Numbered from the stretch's first letter, positions 34,440 through 45,170 are shown. The stretch: DNA of 64,000 nt from Amaurobius ferox (GCA_951213105.1 OX578155.1:35874484-35938483), one strand, 5' to 3'. The notes: generated from the letters alone by a model not told the origin. A program made the numbers and translations.

Positions 34440-36073
34440 CAGGGGCGGCATTTCAGCATTCTATTTGGGGGTGCGAGATTTGTATGAATGAAAATTTACA
34501 ATATGGAATAAATAAAATGTTTTTTAATAGGGGAGGGGGGAGGTCACAAAATTGAATTGATGTTGAGAAAAATAATTGTTGTTAACATAATTTTTGTACA
34601 TAATTGTGTTAACATAATTTGTTGTTAACATAATTTTTCTAAATACAAGTATCTATATTTGTTTACCTTATATTGAAGTTTTAAAGGCAGGTTCTCAGAG
34701 TCTGGAAGAAGAGAAAATTTTTTACAATATCATCATAATCCAATGGTATATCTTGTTCTATAGCTAAAACAGCTAAAAATGAAAGTCTTTCTTGTCCATT
34801 GTACTGCGAAAGTAATTTTTCAGCCTCCTAAGAGGCACTAAAAAGACCTTTCACAACTGACTGAGCTGATTGGCACAGTCAAAAACAATTTAACTAATAA
34901 TGTTATGACAGGAAACACATTTTATAAATTCCTCTCTTTAAAATATTCCAGGCGACTTTTAAAATTGGGATGGTCTATGTTTTCATTTTTCACCATTGAA
35001 TAAAACAGCCGCATTTCACACAGCAATTCCTCTTTCTGGAAGTCTATACTTTGCATATGGTTGAAACATTTTCTTTTTCTTTTTCGGCATCTGATCCGGA
35101 TAATACTGAACTAAGGGCAAACAAAACAGATATATTGTTCTCATTAAATCCTGTCTCAATTTCATTAAATACTGAATCTATAATATCATATTTAATATTG
35201 ATTCTGTGATATGATTTAACATCATCATGGGGATTTTTCTCACCGCCTCCAAACTCGCTTGGAATTTTTTTACGTTCTTTTCAGTTTTGGTCCAGAATAA
35301 GAATTTTTTCGCAAAGTTTTGTCACAAAACTCCACACTTGATTGAAATATGCATCAGTGCGAAAAAAAATAACAGTTTTAATAGTAGCTTTAGCCAAAGC
35401 TTGTACAGTCTGAAAATTGCGATCAGATGACTGAAGATGCTTTGAGAGAGTATTGTATTGATCAAAAACACTGTTTCAATACAAACAAAGGGAACAAAAA
35501 TTCGAACGATGCCATGCATGGTAAAAGGGCTTCGGCTCTTCCACCATTGAGAGAATCGTTTTCAGATAATTCTTCCAGTGAAATCACCACTTCAAAATTT
35601 TCAAATAGTGCTTTTATGGCTTTAACTCTGGAAGACCATCTCGTATCACTTAGTGATTGTAGAGTTGAAGAACCTCCAGAAAAAGTATTTGTTGATGAGC
35701 GAATCTTTTCGAAAATAGCATGTTTTTTATATGATGTTTCTATGAAAAAATATCATGCATTGAGCTGCTGAAATGCATTTCTAGCAGAAGGAATGGATGA
35801 GCATGCACTAACTACACATACATTTAATCGGACACTTGGAATTTTCAAGTGAAAAGGATAACATCACCCGAATCTTCTTAAATTGAAAAGGATTCGTTCC
35901 AGCCGGAAGTGGGAACTTCATTGTGAAGGTTGAATGTTGGCTCTTTCGAAACGCCATAGCGTGAGAAAACTGACCAGTGGACAGTCAATAAAACAAGAGA
36001 GAAGCCGATAGACGACAAGGAAAAATTTGGGGGCGCGACCGCACCCCCTCGCGCCCCCTATTTGCCGCCCCTG
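34440..36073 (-). mobile_element. hAT transposon, internally deleted, with 8-bp target duplication
   Basis: The ends CAGGGGCGGCA (34440-34450) and TGCCGCCCCTG (to 36073) are perfect 11-bp inverted repeats. Flanking 8-bp copies CATGATAG lie at 34432-34439 and 36074-36081. The element is 1.6 kb, shorter than autonomous hAT elements, and carries a broken transposase on the minus strand that lacks its N-terminal part. It lies inside the larger hAT-like element, so it is the later insertion. Confidence 0.92.
34682..35790 (-). pseudogene. hAT transposase (ZMYM1-like), truncated and frameshifted
   Basis: On the minus strand, the frame near 35700-35470 reads SLSDTRWSSRVKAIKALF and VVISLEELSENDSLNGG, the conserved (L..TRW) block of hAT transposases of the ZMYM1/DUF4371 group. 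After frameshifts and stops the C-terminal dimerisation region is seen at about 34860-34690 (NGQERLSFLAVLAIEQDI followed by PLDYDDIV). The zinc-finger N-terminus and the first catalytic region are absent; at least two frameshifts and several stops are present. No product is expected. The plus-strand ORFs over this region (35227-35771) are shadows. Confidence 0.85.
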
Positions 36074-36882
36074 CATGATAGCATACATTACATACATTGT
36101 TCAAAGGAAATTAATATGATATGATTTGTAGTGCTCATAAGGGATGACGTTGTTTCATTTCCTCGATATTTGTTTTAGAAAAATCGGCTAGACACGGATT
36201 TAAAAAAACAAAATTCCAAATGATCCACCAGAAAACCTACTTGCATGTGGTCATACACATATTCTTAAATACATCGAAATTGCATTTTTTAGTTTATATG
36301 ATACTTACTTTGCAGCATCCAAAACAGGAAGATTAGCTTAATTCTACAGTTTGAATTCTACAGAAAGTTGTGTTTATCTTCGCAGTCTAACAATTTTTTT
36401 TTAATTACTACATTTTTTTTTAAGAAAACGCATCAAAGCAACAAATGCATCTCCCTTAATGAGATGCATAGGACTGCGGTTTCTCCCCGGTAGATTACAC
36501 ATGCCTGAGCACTCTCCTAGAGAAAGGATCGTTTATTTTCTTTATTTTTTTTTTCAGGTTTGTTGATCGCATGCTTCTAAATTTGGTTTGAAACTAACAT
36601 TGAGTTATACAGCGTTTTTCAACGTGTGTTATAGTTTCGTGTAAATTTACGGAAAATTAAAGAATTTTGATGTACAGTATGGACCACATTGGACTTTTTC
36701 TCATTTTGGGGTTCCGAAACCAAAAAACTTCGAAAAACAGTGAGCTATTGAATACAACTGGAGTGAGTGCATATTACACTTTAACATTGTTGGGCCGCGG
36801 TTCCTTTCGGAGTTGACGAAAATCATCCGCGTTTGAAAATACAATTCTTTATGTAGTATAGCGGGCTTTTATCTAAGACCTA

Positions 36883-37068
36883 AATATGTGGGTTACAAGA
36901 AGTTGGTGGTAGGAGGATGGTACGGTAGCTGTAGTTGTGTCCCCACTAGATTAAATGGGAATATCCCGGCCATAGATATGGATATGGGAATATCCCGGCC
37001 ATAGATATGAGAATATCCCGGCCACAGATACCTTACACTTTGGTGTATGTCATACGGTCTGGATCGAA
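36883..37068 (+). mobile_element. Diverged SINE relative with triplicated tail motif
   Basis: The sequence follows the SINE order in decayed form: a GTGGGT...AAGAAGTTGGTGGTAGG block, GGTACGGT, a CCCCACT...TTAAATGGG block, CCCGGCC, TACCTTACAC and CATACGGTCTGG. The piece around GGAATATCCCGGCCATAGATA is repeated three times (36957-37031, period about 27 bp). It has no clear target duplications and is older than the other copies. Confidence 0.6.
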
Positions 37069-37082
37069 AGTGTAAAGATCTC

Positions 37083-37480
37083 CTCTAGTTGTTGCAAGCC
37101 AATCTGAAGACTCGCTTGTACGTTGACGATATTCTGCCGCCAATTGCTCTGCCTATCCTGTCAAGTCGCCCAGGTTTCATTTACCAACAAAACAAAGCTC
37201 GAACATATACTGCACAACTTTCTCAACAATGTCTTCAAGGATTTAATACCCTCCTATTGCCATTCAGATCTCCAGACCTATCACCAATAGAGAACGTATG
37301 GGACATGCTGTGACAGCAATTGCAGCCTCCTCTGAATACCACTGAATTAGCTGATCGGTTTCAACATTTGTGGCAGAATCTTCCGCAGAGGGATATAAGC
37401 AACCTAACTGACCCTATGCCGCACCGAATATCGACTTGTATAGTCGGAAACCACTTAATAAAATATCAGCTTCTTGTTGT
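37083..37480 (+). pseudogene. Tc1-like transposase fragment
   Basis: The C-terminal part of a Tc1/mariner DDE transposase is readable: PGFIYQQNKARTYTAQLSQQ, where QQDNARPHTA is usual, so the second catalytic Asp has been lost. Then come RSPDLSPIENVWDML with the third acidic residue, an in-frame stop at 37311, and LQPPLNTTELADRFQHLWQN to PHRISTCIV. The N-terminal two thirds are missing. Typical of the old Tc1 copies in arthropod genomes. Confidence 0.85.
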
Positions 37481-37643
37481 CACCATTTCTTAATAAAACG
37501 TTTTTAACTGATCCCAAATTCTAATCATTTGCATATTTTCTCAAACGACACATATATGTCGATCTTCGTGGCTGTAGGCTCAATTTCTTATGGGTGCATA
37601 TAATTTTTTGTGTGTATAGCTTCAATGCTTTTTCATCACTGAT

Positions 37644-37844
37644 TTGAACGAATTTTTAATCACCTTTTTAAAAGCGCAGTGTCATCATGTCAGAGCACCA
37701 AATACAATTTCGAAGGCTAAAAAACTTCTGTTTGCTGATTTTACCATGCTGAATTTAAATCTGAAAGTCGTTTTTAAAATTAACCCTTGGATCTGGGAAG
37801 ATAGCCTCTCAAAGTTTGGCCTTTTTTGCTATTTTTGTTTATAA
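37644..37844 (+). CDS. Unrecognised small ORF (66 codons)
   Basis: I do not recognise this ORF. It overlaps by a few bases another ORF starting at 37826. It lies inside the large hAT-like element, 160 bp beyond the Tc1 fragment. Codon content is less AT-biased than the surrounding DNA, which is the only reason to note it; it may be part of the element's own lost gene or chance. Confidence 0.15.
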   Translation: MNEFLITFLKAQCHHVRAPNTISKAKKLLFADFTMLNLNLKVVFKINPWIWEDSLSKFGLFCYFCL

Positions 37845-38155
37845 TCTCAGGTCGAAGATGTTGCCCCAACATGATGCAATTGCATGGTTATGAGAACTTA
37901 ATGCTTGAAGAAATAACAGGAAAACTGTATTCAACTCATGAAGTTAGAGGCGAGACCACCTCCATGATTCAGCTGACTAGGAAAGTTAATTTTGTGAGGT
38001 CATCCCTATTTAAAAATTCAGAATATGAATATCTAAGCCATGGACTTAGAGAGACTTATTTTCTGCTTTATCTTCAAAATCACGTTGTAAACGATGCAAT
38101 TATACAAACTTTGTTTATAGATAGATTGGTTGGAGCTGAATTATATGATCCATAA
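37826..38155 (+). CDS. Unrecognised ORF (109 codons)
   Basis: It reads MMQLHGYENLMLEEITGKLY in its first part and LFIDRLVGAELYDP at its end. The composition is protein-like (acidic and basic residues spread evenly, few low-complexity runs). A TCTCAG that could be a splice acceptor lies at about 37845-37850. No domain is recognised. Candidates are a fragment of the large element's own gene or a captured host exon; chance cannot be excluded. Confidence 0.25.
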   Translation: MLFLFIISGRRCCPNMMQLHGYENLMLEEITGKLYSTHEVRGETTSMIQLTRKVNFVRSSLFKNSEYEYLSHGLRETYFLLYLQNHVVNDAIIQTLFIDRLVGAELYDP

Positions 38156-38433
38156 AGTTAGAGAGAGTTAGACTCTTTTCTTCTATGGTATGGCTAGACC
38201 AATTAAAAACTTAAGATGAAAAGTTTGAGGTATTAAACTTGATAAATTGATTTGCTAAGGTTATAGGGGAACGTAACTTCATTGCGTTATGTTAGGAGTC
38301 GGTATAGTTTGTATGTCTTTATAGGGAGATATTATCCTATAAGAGATAATAATATTGAATAGGGGTGTGTATTACTGGTATGTAACTGTGGATATTAGAA
38401 GTGGGTGGGAGGATCGGGGGCAGTTGATGTCCG

Positions 38434-38490
38434 CCGGTTCCTGTTTCTCATGCATGCTCCTGTTTCTCATGCCGGTTCCTGTTTCTCATG
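38434..38490 (+). repeat. Three perfect-length 19-bp tandem units
   Basis: CCGGTTCCTGTTTCTCATG occurs at 38434 and 38472, with CATGCTCCTGTTTCTCATG between (38453). The low divergence indicates a recent expansion. Confidence 0.8.
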
Positions 38491-39986
38491 GTGTACTTAC
38501 ATGAGTTTAGTGTCCGAAGTGCGCGGAAGTTTGCTGGTTTATAAAAAAATTTCAACTTCGATCAAAGTCTTCGAGAAATAAATATTTCGAAAGAACGTAA
38601 GATTAAATAAACCAATTGCAGAGATGGGAAGTCCACAAAATATAAAAACAATTTTTTTTTAATTGAACACCAAAATTTTTAGTATAAGTAAATTATTACT
38701 GGAAACGAGTGCATATTAAGTGGTGCAAATAGAATCAGAAATGAATGAAGTAATATAAAGCATCACCATATTTTATGGACAGCTGACTTTCAAAAACAAA
38801 AAAATTATGTTATTCATTATTTTGATCTATTTTACTGGCTTCTTCATCGATATTGAATATGTAGGATCATTTCATTACTTTTATGTTTCCTACTTATAGG
38901 GACAAATCTAGTAGAGAGGTTGTGACTATATAAATACCAAATGATGACCACAAAAATCTGAATATAATATTTCGCAACTATCAATGTTGGTATATTATTT
39001 TGAAATAACTCTGTTTAATTTTAAATAATATTTTGGGGGATTTTTATTTGCACGAGAAAGAAATATTTTAATTTAAAAATAAAATAATAGTAATTATAAA
39101 TAAATTAATGATTATTTATTAATAAAAATATAATATATAAAATGTGTCTACAAAATGTACAACGGTAAAATTATAACTAATGAAAATTTTGATTTATTGG
39201 AAGCTCAACTATTTAACATATTTTTCTCTATTAATAAAAGGTTTATAAAAACATTTTGACGTAGTTAACATTTTACTGTAACATTTTAATTTATATACAA
39301 TTTAATATCGAACGGCCGAGTAAATGTTGCATTATTATTACATATTTAGTATTTTTCAAAAGGATTTCTGTTTCTGTGTGTGTGTAACGCGTAGAAAAGA
39401 ATTCAAGCTTTCAACAGCTTCGAAGATTTGGCATATCAGCTTATGCAAATATGCACCTTGCCGGGATTTTTTTTTTTTTTAATTCAATTAGTTTAAAGGT
39501 TATGAATATTTAAAGTCGAAATTTCGTTGTTTCTAAATCCATTTATCCCAACAGACTATTGTTTGCAGAATGGCAGATGTTTATAGACAATTAGCGCGAC
39601 ACAATGTGGGTGATGAAATCAAAAATTCTAAGTTCCAGAATTTTACAGATATCATTTTGATTTTTTTAAACGAGCAATTATTTTATAAGAATTCGCTTGA
39701 CAAATCTCTTCTATAGCACTAAAATATTCGGAGATAGTATTTAATTATCTAATTTTACTTTTCGGCATTTATTTCACGAAAGTGCAGCAGACGAAACACA
39801 TAAAGTGATTTAAATTGAGAAGTTTTCTTATTCCTTGAATTTTAAAGGTATGATTCATATTTTTAAAAATACAATTATTTGCCATTAAAAGCATTGTAAA
39901 AAAATCATTTGAATCGGATAACTATAAACATAATCCCGATTTTTACCTCCTTGCATTTTCTTCAATCCTAAAGGTGATTCAGCGCA
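38491..39986. other. AT-rich interior of the large hAT-like element
   Basis: No gene or repeat recognised. 36082-36882, 40299-41011 and 41296-41920 are similar fillers of the same element, apart from a (CTGT)n tract at 40434-40450. Confidence 0.45.
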
Positions 39987-40298
39987 ACGAGAAAAGGCGT
40001 TGTTGTTGAGAACCAGACGGTCCGACCTACCAGAAAGGTGTAAGGTACCGGTTTAGACGACCGTGAAGAGTCACTCAATTTAGAACGGAACCCAGTGGGG
40101 GGAGGCATCCACAGGGACCGTACCCTCCTTCCCCTACCACCAACCTCTCGGAAGGGCTTACGGACCCAAATTTTTAACGTGATCGTACTCAGCGTGAACA
40201 CGACGGCAGTTTTGGCAGCGGAGGGAATCGAACCGAAGCCTACCGAGTGCAATCCGAGCACTAATCACTGGACTACCGCGCCCCACGAGAAAAGGCGT
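39987..40298 (-). mobile_element. tRNA-derived SINE with 14-bp target duplication
   Basis: The SINE (40001-40284, minus strand) is flanked by perfect copies of ACGAGAAAAGGCGT (39987-40000 and 40285-40298). The tRNA head is somewhat changed (CCAGTGATTAG..., GGTTCGATTCC), and the tail stem is less well paired than in other copies. It lies inside the large hAT-like element and is therefore younger than it. Confidence 0.92.
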
Positions 40299-41011
40299 GT
40301 TTAAGCGCGTTAATGTGTTTTTATAAATCTAATGCAATTTTCGAGGAATCTTCTTATCAAGTTTAAAAAGATTGATAATATCCTGTTTTTAACACTTTAC
40401 AACATAGTTGAAAAGTGTTTATGACTTTGTTCACTCTGTCTGTCTGTCTGTCCGTTAGCACGATAATCGCCGTAAAAATGACTTTATCAAAATAAAATTT
40501 TAGTATGTTTTTCAAACAGTCTGTGGGACCTATGGGAATATAAATGAATAATATCATCCAATTAGTTTTGGATTGAACCCAGGTTGAAAAAATGAAATAC
40601 ATTTAACCCTACAGGAACTAATTTTTCAAACATTTTTTAATCGACTTTAAAATTCACAAATTGCTTCGAAAATTTTAGAAAATATTCAAATTATTTCATA
40701 AAATATACAAAAAAATTTCAGTAAAATATGTTAGGTAGTTTTTTAAATAAAAATTATTTAATATAGGGAGAAAAACAAATTCAATTAAATTCTGACTCTC
40801 GCTATATCCTCCAGAAAGAGACACGAGATATATTATATAATACATATTTTTCCAACGGTTTTATTATTTTATATATAAGAGAGGTTTCATATTTTAAAAT
40901 AAATAAGGTAGATAACAATTTTTCAAATTTCTAAATAAAATAAATCATTATAGTATTGTAATGGGTGAAACGGTTGGAAAAATGTTTATGAATGAAATGC
41001 TGCCTTTATAG

Positions 41012-41295
41012 AGAGGCGATTTGTATTTTGATGACGTCATTTGAATAAAGTTCATTTGTTTTCGATGAAGTTTTCAAATATAATAAATTATTGAAATATT
41101 ATGATAATTTTAAAAATTTACCGAGGAATGTATCGCATTTTAGAGATGTTTAAACCAGGCAATTTATATTTCAATGCCGTCATTTGAATGAAGTTCATTT
41201 TCTTCGATGAAGTTTTCAAATATAATAAATTAATGTAGTATTGTGATAATTTTAAAAATATTAGAGGAATGTATCGCATTTGAGATGTTTATATA
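41012..41295 (+). repeat. ~140-bp tandem duplication
   Basis: A unit containing GTCATTTGAAT, AAGTTCATTT, CGATGAAGTTTTCAAATATA and GAATGTATCGCATTT is present at about 41012-41150 and again at about 41160-41290. The first unit carries a TGACGTCA palindrome (41032-41039) that is GCCGTCA in the second. No gene is seen. Confidence 0.7.
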
Positions 41296-41920
41296 AAATT
41301 GCATTGAAGTTGGAAAGTGTTTCATAATCAATGCTTTATGCATGATTGACCTTTCTTGCTTAAGTTTAAAAATGCTTATTTCTCGAAAACAAAAAGTGGT
41401 AGCTATAAATAATATTAGGTTATTTGTAGTCCTTTGAAAACCATATAGGAGTGGACAATTGGATTTTGGATAGATTCTTAGTTTTTGAAAAATAGTGGCA
41501 ACAATTTCGATATTTTAATATTTTGTAGATGTGGTCCTAATTTCGATGTCTTAATATTTTGAACCATTTTGAAAAAGTGGTTCTTAATTATTTAAAATTA
41601 TTTTAAAATTGTCAAAAAAGATAAACTATCTACATTGAAAAATGTTATTCAAGCGAAATCATTTCGACTCGGGCCATGCCGTTGATTTTAGAAAGCTGTT
41701 TCGGGCCAGGCTCAAACTTGACTTTTAAAAAAGGTCAAACATATTTTATTTTGAAAATTTTTCTGGGGCCGAATATATTTATTTCGCCAGGCCGAACATA
41801 TTTAATTTTGAAAATTTTTCAAATGAGTTTTAATTGAATACATGAAATAATTATCTTTATTTCAGCTATATATAGATAAATGTTTAAAAAAAAAACTTTA
41901 TTTCAATTCTTCGTAGAAAG

Positions 41921-42174
41921 GAGTTGCACTCGGTAGGCCCGGGTTCGATTCCAGCCACTGCCAAAACTGCCGCCGTGTTCACGCGGAGTACGATCACGTT
42001 AAACATGTGGGTCCGTAAGTCCTTCCGAGAGGTTGGTGGTAGGGGAAGGAGGGTACGGTCCCTGTGGATGCCTCCCCCACTGGGTTCCGGTCCAAATTGG
42101 GTGGCACTTCCCGGCCGTCCAAACAGTTACCTTACACCTTTCTGGTAGGTCGGACGGTCTGGGTCTCAACAACA
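41921..42174 (+). mobile_element. tRNA-derived SINE, 5'-truncated head
   Basis: It starts within the tRNA-derived head at GTTGCACTCGG (just before the GGGTTCGATTCC B box) and runs through the body to the tail GGACGGTCTGGGTCTCAACAACAAC. The A box is lost. It is followed immediately by ACACATTCATGT, the 12-mer that also separates the five tail units downstream. Confidence 0.88.
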
Positions 42175-42553
42175 ACACATTCATGTACCCCCGGCCACAC
42201 AGAAAGCTACCATTAGCCTATGGGTTGGTCGTGTGGTCTGGGTTTTCTACACATTCATGTACCCGGCCATCCATTATGTTGCTCTTAGTCCTCGGACGAG
42301 TCGGATGGTCTGGGCTTTCGACACATTCATGTTCCCGCCGGCCGTCCAAATAGATGCTCAAGTCCTCAGGACGAGTCGGACGGTCCGGGTCTTCAACACA
42401 TTCATGTTCCCGGCCGTCCAAGAGGATGCTCTATGTCATCGGATGAGTCGGACTGTCTGGGTCTTCAACACATTCATGTTTTCGGCGGCCGCTCACCTTG
42501 CTGCTCATACTCTCGGGTGAGTCGGGCGGCCTGGGCTTTCTACACATTCATGT
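42175..42553 (+). repeat. Array of five different SINE-tail units separated by a constant 12-mer
   Basis: ACACATTCATGT occurs six times without change (42175, 42249, 42321, 42396, 42468, 42542). Between them are inserts of 60-63 bp (42187-42248, 42261-42320, 42333-42395, 42408-42467, 42480-42541). All five inserts have the SINE-tail plan (GGCC... to ...GGTCTGGG or its variant) but differ from each other clearly. Their end stems are GGCCACAC/GTGTGGTC, GGCCATCC/GGATGGTC, GGCCGTCC/GGACGGTC, GGCCGTCC/GGACTGTC and GGCCGCTC/GGGCGGCC. Constant spacers with variable units fit repeated insertion at the same target, each creating a target duplication, better than tandem copying. ORFs across the array are by-products of the repeat. 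Confidence 0.8.
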
Positions 42554-42959
42554 TTTTAACACATATGAATATAAATTATTCCGGGCCGGATCAAGCCGTG
42601 ACTCGATGGTCTTCGGGACTGGTTTAAGTACTGCTATTGTCGTGCCAGGCAGGGAAAAACTCTATATTTTCGGTCCGTTCTGACCCGTATTGGAACCACT
42701 GCTGATCTTTTTGTATAGTCTAGTGTTTCATTCACAATTTGCGATTTTATTTTGTCACAGAAAATTGATTTAAATGACGTATAAATTGTTAAATGATACC
42801 TTTAAAAGCACAATTTTATAACAAAATTTAAAAAAGCAATAAAAATAAATAATAATAATTATGAGAAACGTATATAAACGATTCATATGCATGCCTTTAT
42901 ATAATTTAAAAATATTACCTTACTTTACGCAGGCACAACCTAGCTCTGCGAAAAATTGA

Positions 42960-43540
42960 AGCAATCTGGACTGAATGAAGATTCCATGCTTTTCAGCATT
43001 TTACAGAAAAGACATTCACATTTTCTGAGAGTCATAAATTACTTGCCCAATTATAGACACTTTTAAGGGAATACATACTGGGTTTACTTTCCAAATCCCT
43101 GGACAATGCGTTTCAGTATTTTTCTCCTGCTGTTTTGCCGACAGCATAGAGAAGAAAATAGGTTTTGTCTGAAGAACTCGTACCGGAACCTAATTGCTCT
43201 TTCATGGTTTGTCCCCACCAAAGAGCTAGAATCACGTGATTGCTTCTCGAAGGTCCCCACATATGTGTACTACAAATGATCTGCACCCCCCGGTTGCAAT
43301 ATCTGCTTCTCCGAATTTCCTCAAGAAAAATGCCGACAAAGTTTGGGGACTTCCTGGACCACCCTCGTTGACATACCCCTTATCCAGGTGGCTGATACGT
43401 ATTTAAATGAGATTTATGACATCGCAAAGAAACCATTGCCTCACGTTCATCAGATGGCTTTGCTTCAACATGGATTTCAAGGATTTTGCTTCACGAAAGA
43501 GAATCGGAGATTTTGTAGTGAACATTTAGAAAATTAAAGT
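42960..43540 (+). other. Unexplained, less AT-rich stretch inside the large hAT-like element
   Basis: Frames read in pieces (for example FVPTKELESRDCFSK near 43220 and a 64-codon ORF at 43343-43537 with VADTYLNEIYDIAKK) but are broken by stops and frameshifts. I do not recognise a family. Its position next to the right end suggests remains of the element's own gene. Confidence 0.25.
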
Positions 43541-43678
43541 AAAAAATAAGTTTTTAAAATGAAATTTATGAAGAACAAAACACACTCTTATTCCGATTTT
43601 TTTCCCGAGTGATTGCCAAAATTTCCGACTTTTTTGAGTCAGGGGGTGTGTGACACCCCCCCGGTACTTACGTCCCTC

Positions 43679-43870
43679 TACGTGAGATACGATTAGAAAA
43701 CTCCGCAAAACATTGCTGCTGGGATCGTCGCCGGAGTTGCTGAACTTTCATTCGTGGAAAATTTTCTGACGTCATTCGGCACTCTGTTCTTTTATCCGCT
43801 CGTGTAATAATGTATATTACGTAGGCATGAAGACTAGAGAGACACCCCCCCCCCCCCACTATCTAGGCTT
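43679..43870. repeat. X half of the split inverted repeat
   Basis: It begins with the TACGTGAG target duplication and continues as the reverse complement of 28050-28200 (GCAAAACATTGCT near 43707, TTTTATCCGCTCGT near 43791, ACGTAGGCA near 43820). A TGACGTCA palindrome lies at 43767. A run of 14 C follows at about 43845. Confidence 0.7.
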
Positions 43871-45170
43871 CATGTACGTAGGCAACGCCTTCCCCCGTTT
43901 GGCTAAACGATCCCAGAATCCCTTGCGCGACAGGAGTTGCCCCTGTCTCTAATGCTTCATGACGACCACTACTATATCCATGGAGTTAGAAGTAAGGAGG
44001 AAAATCTCCATGTTGAGTAAACGCCAAAACCATTTGAGACAGTAATTCAGGGGGCGCTCGTGAGTGTTCTAACGTTATACATTGTATGCAGTTCTTCGGC
44101 AAAAAGCTGGTTTGCATTAAATAAAATTTATTTAAACTGTTTATTTCGAAAAAATGAATTAGAGGTTCAATGTACATTATAGTTCAAACAATGAAGAAAA
44201 TTTCTATGCACTAATTCACGGGAAAAATAGTTGGGAAATATTTTTTTTTTAATTTTAAAATAACTCATTCATTTGGGAGAAGTGTCATGCGCAGTGCGTC
44301 TGAACATGACGTCATTGGATGTGGCAAAAGCAGGAAAATGAAAAATTATTTCGGACTTTGGCGCAATATTGGGATGTCAATGATTTAAATTTAGATCAAC
44401 ACAAGTTTTTAGAGGTATGTTTATTTTCTTCAATCTAGTATTTAATTCTTTTAGATAAATTAATTATTATTCAAAAACTGTCCCATCCATACTTAATAGA
44501 TGGAATACATTCTTATGTATATATCGTAAAAATAGGAAATAGCAATCATAACAATCGAGCTGATGTTCTGTTTATAGCTGAATGTGATGTTGACGGTTTA
44601 GTTAATTTAGAGCATTTGCTGGTACAAATGATTGCTAAAAAAAGTATTTGTCAATTTACTTTAATGCATGTCGAACCATATTGTGTTTTCACTTTTAAAC
44701 AAAATATGTATATTTTGATTTTACATGGATAGGGAAATTCAAAGATAATTGGAAGTTTTTGTAATCGAAATTTTTTCCATGTATTTAACAAAAGTACAGA
44801 TAATGTGTTACATCATTTGTGCAATAGTATGAAATAAAATTATTTTATTTTAAATGTGTTTTTTAACTTTTAGAGTGTGTGTGGTTGTTCTGTGTTTTTA
44901 TCCCGAAAAAGGAGATTGATTTTGTTTCTCAAACTCATATGTTGCAAATTTTGTATCAAATTGCACATGTTACTTTACATTCATTTTTAAAGCATTTGAG
45001 CAATTTATTTTAAAAGATCTCTATTTGATTGGAAAAGTGTTGCATGTAAATTACATATACTCAGCATTGGAGTGCAGTAGTATTAATCACATTTAGAATA
45101 TATATGTATAGTAAATTCATATTTTATCAGTTTTACTAAAGAGTTGGAGTATTTGAATTCTTTTAGAATG
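43871..45170. other. No gene seen; one TGACGTCA site
   Basis: 43871-44060 continues less AT-rich and may belong to the X-Y repeat. TGACGTCA lies at 44307-44314 next to GCGCAGTGCG. The rest is AT-rich without long ORFs. Confidence 0.4.

Larger units (their letters stand above)
33734..43678. mobile_element. Large (~9.9 kb) hAT-like element, composite
   Basis: The ends are CAGGGACGTAAGT (33734) and its inverted form ACTTACGTCCCTC (ending 43678, one mismatch at the last base), flanked by perfect 8-bp copies TACGTGAG (33726-33733 and 43679-43686). Next to each end are a G-rich run and repeats of TTTCCGAC. An 8-bp duplication and a CAGGG end fit the hAT superfamily. The two flanks rejoin to the inverted repeat seen whole at 28028-28310, which independently supports an insertion. 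Nested inside are another hAT element, a Tc1 fragment, two SINEs and a tail-unit array. No own transposase is recognised; ORFs at 37644-38155 and a region at 42960-43540 are the only unexplained candidates. Confidence 0.8.

Noticed and set aside
35227..35771. Plus-strand ORFs in the small hAT element
   Set aside because: The minus strand carries recognisable hAT transposase pieces (TRW block, C-terminal block); the plus-strand ORFs have no homology I recognise.
42033..42520. Plus-strand ORFs with repeated FNTFMFPA-like motifs
   Set aside because: They run through the SINE and the tail-unit array; the repeated peptides come from the constant 12-mer spacer, and frames differ between units.
42187..42541. 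CRISPR-like array (constant 12-mer, variable 60-bp units)
   Set aside because: The genome is eukaryotic, the variable units are related to each other and to a SINE tail, and no cas genes are present.
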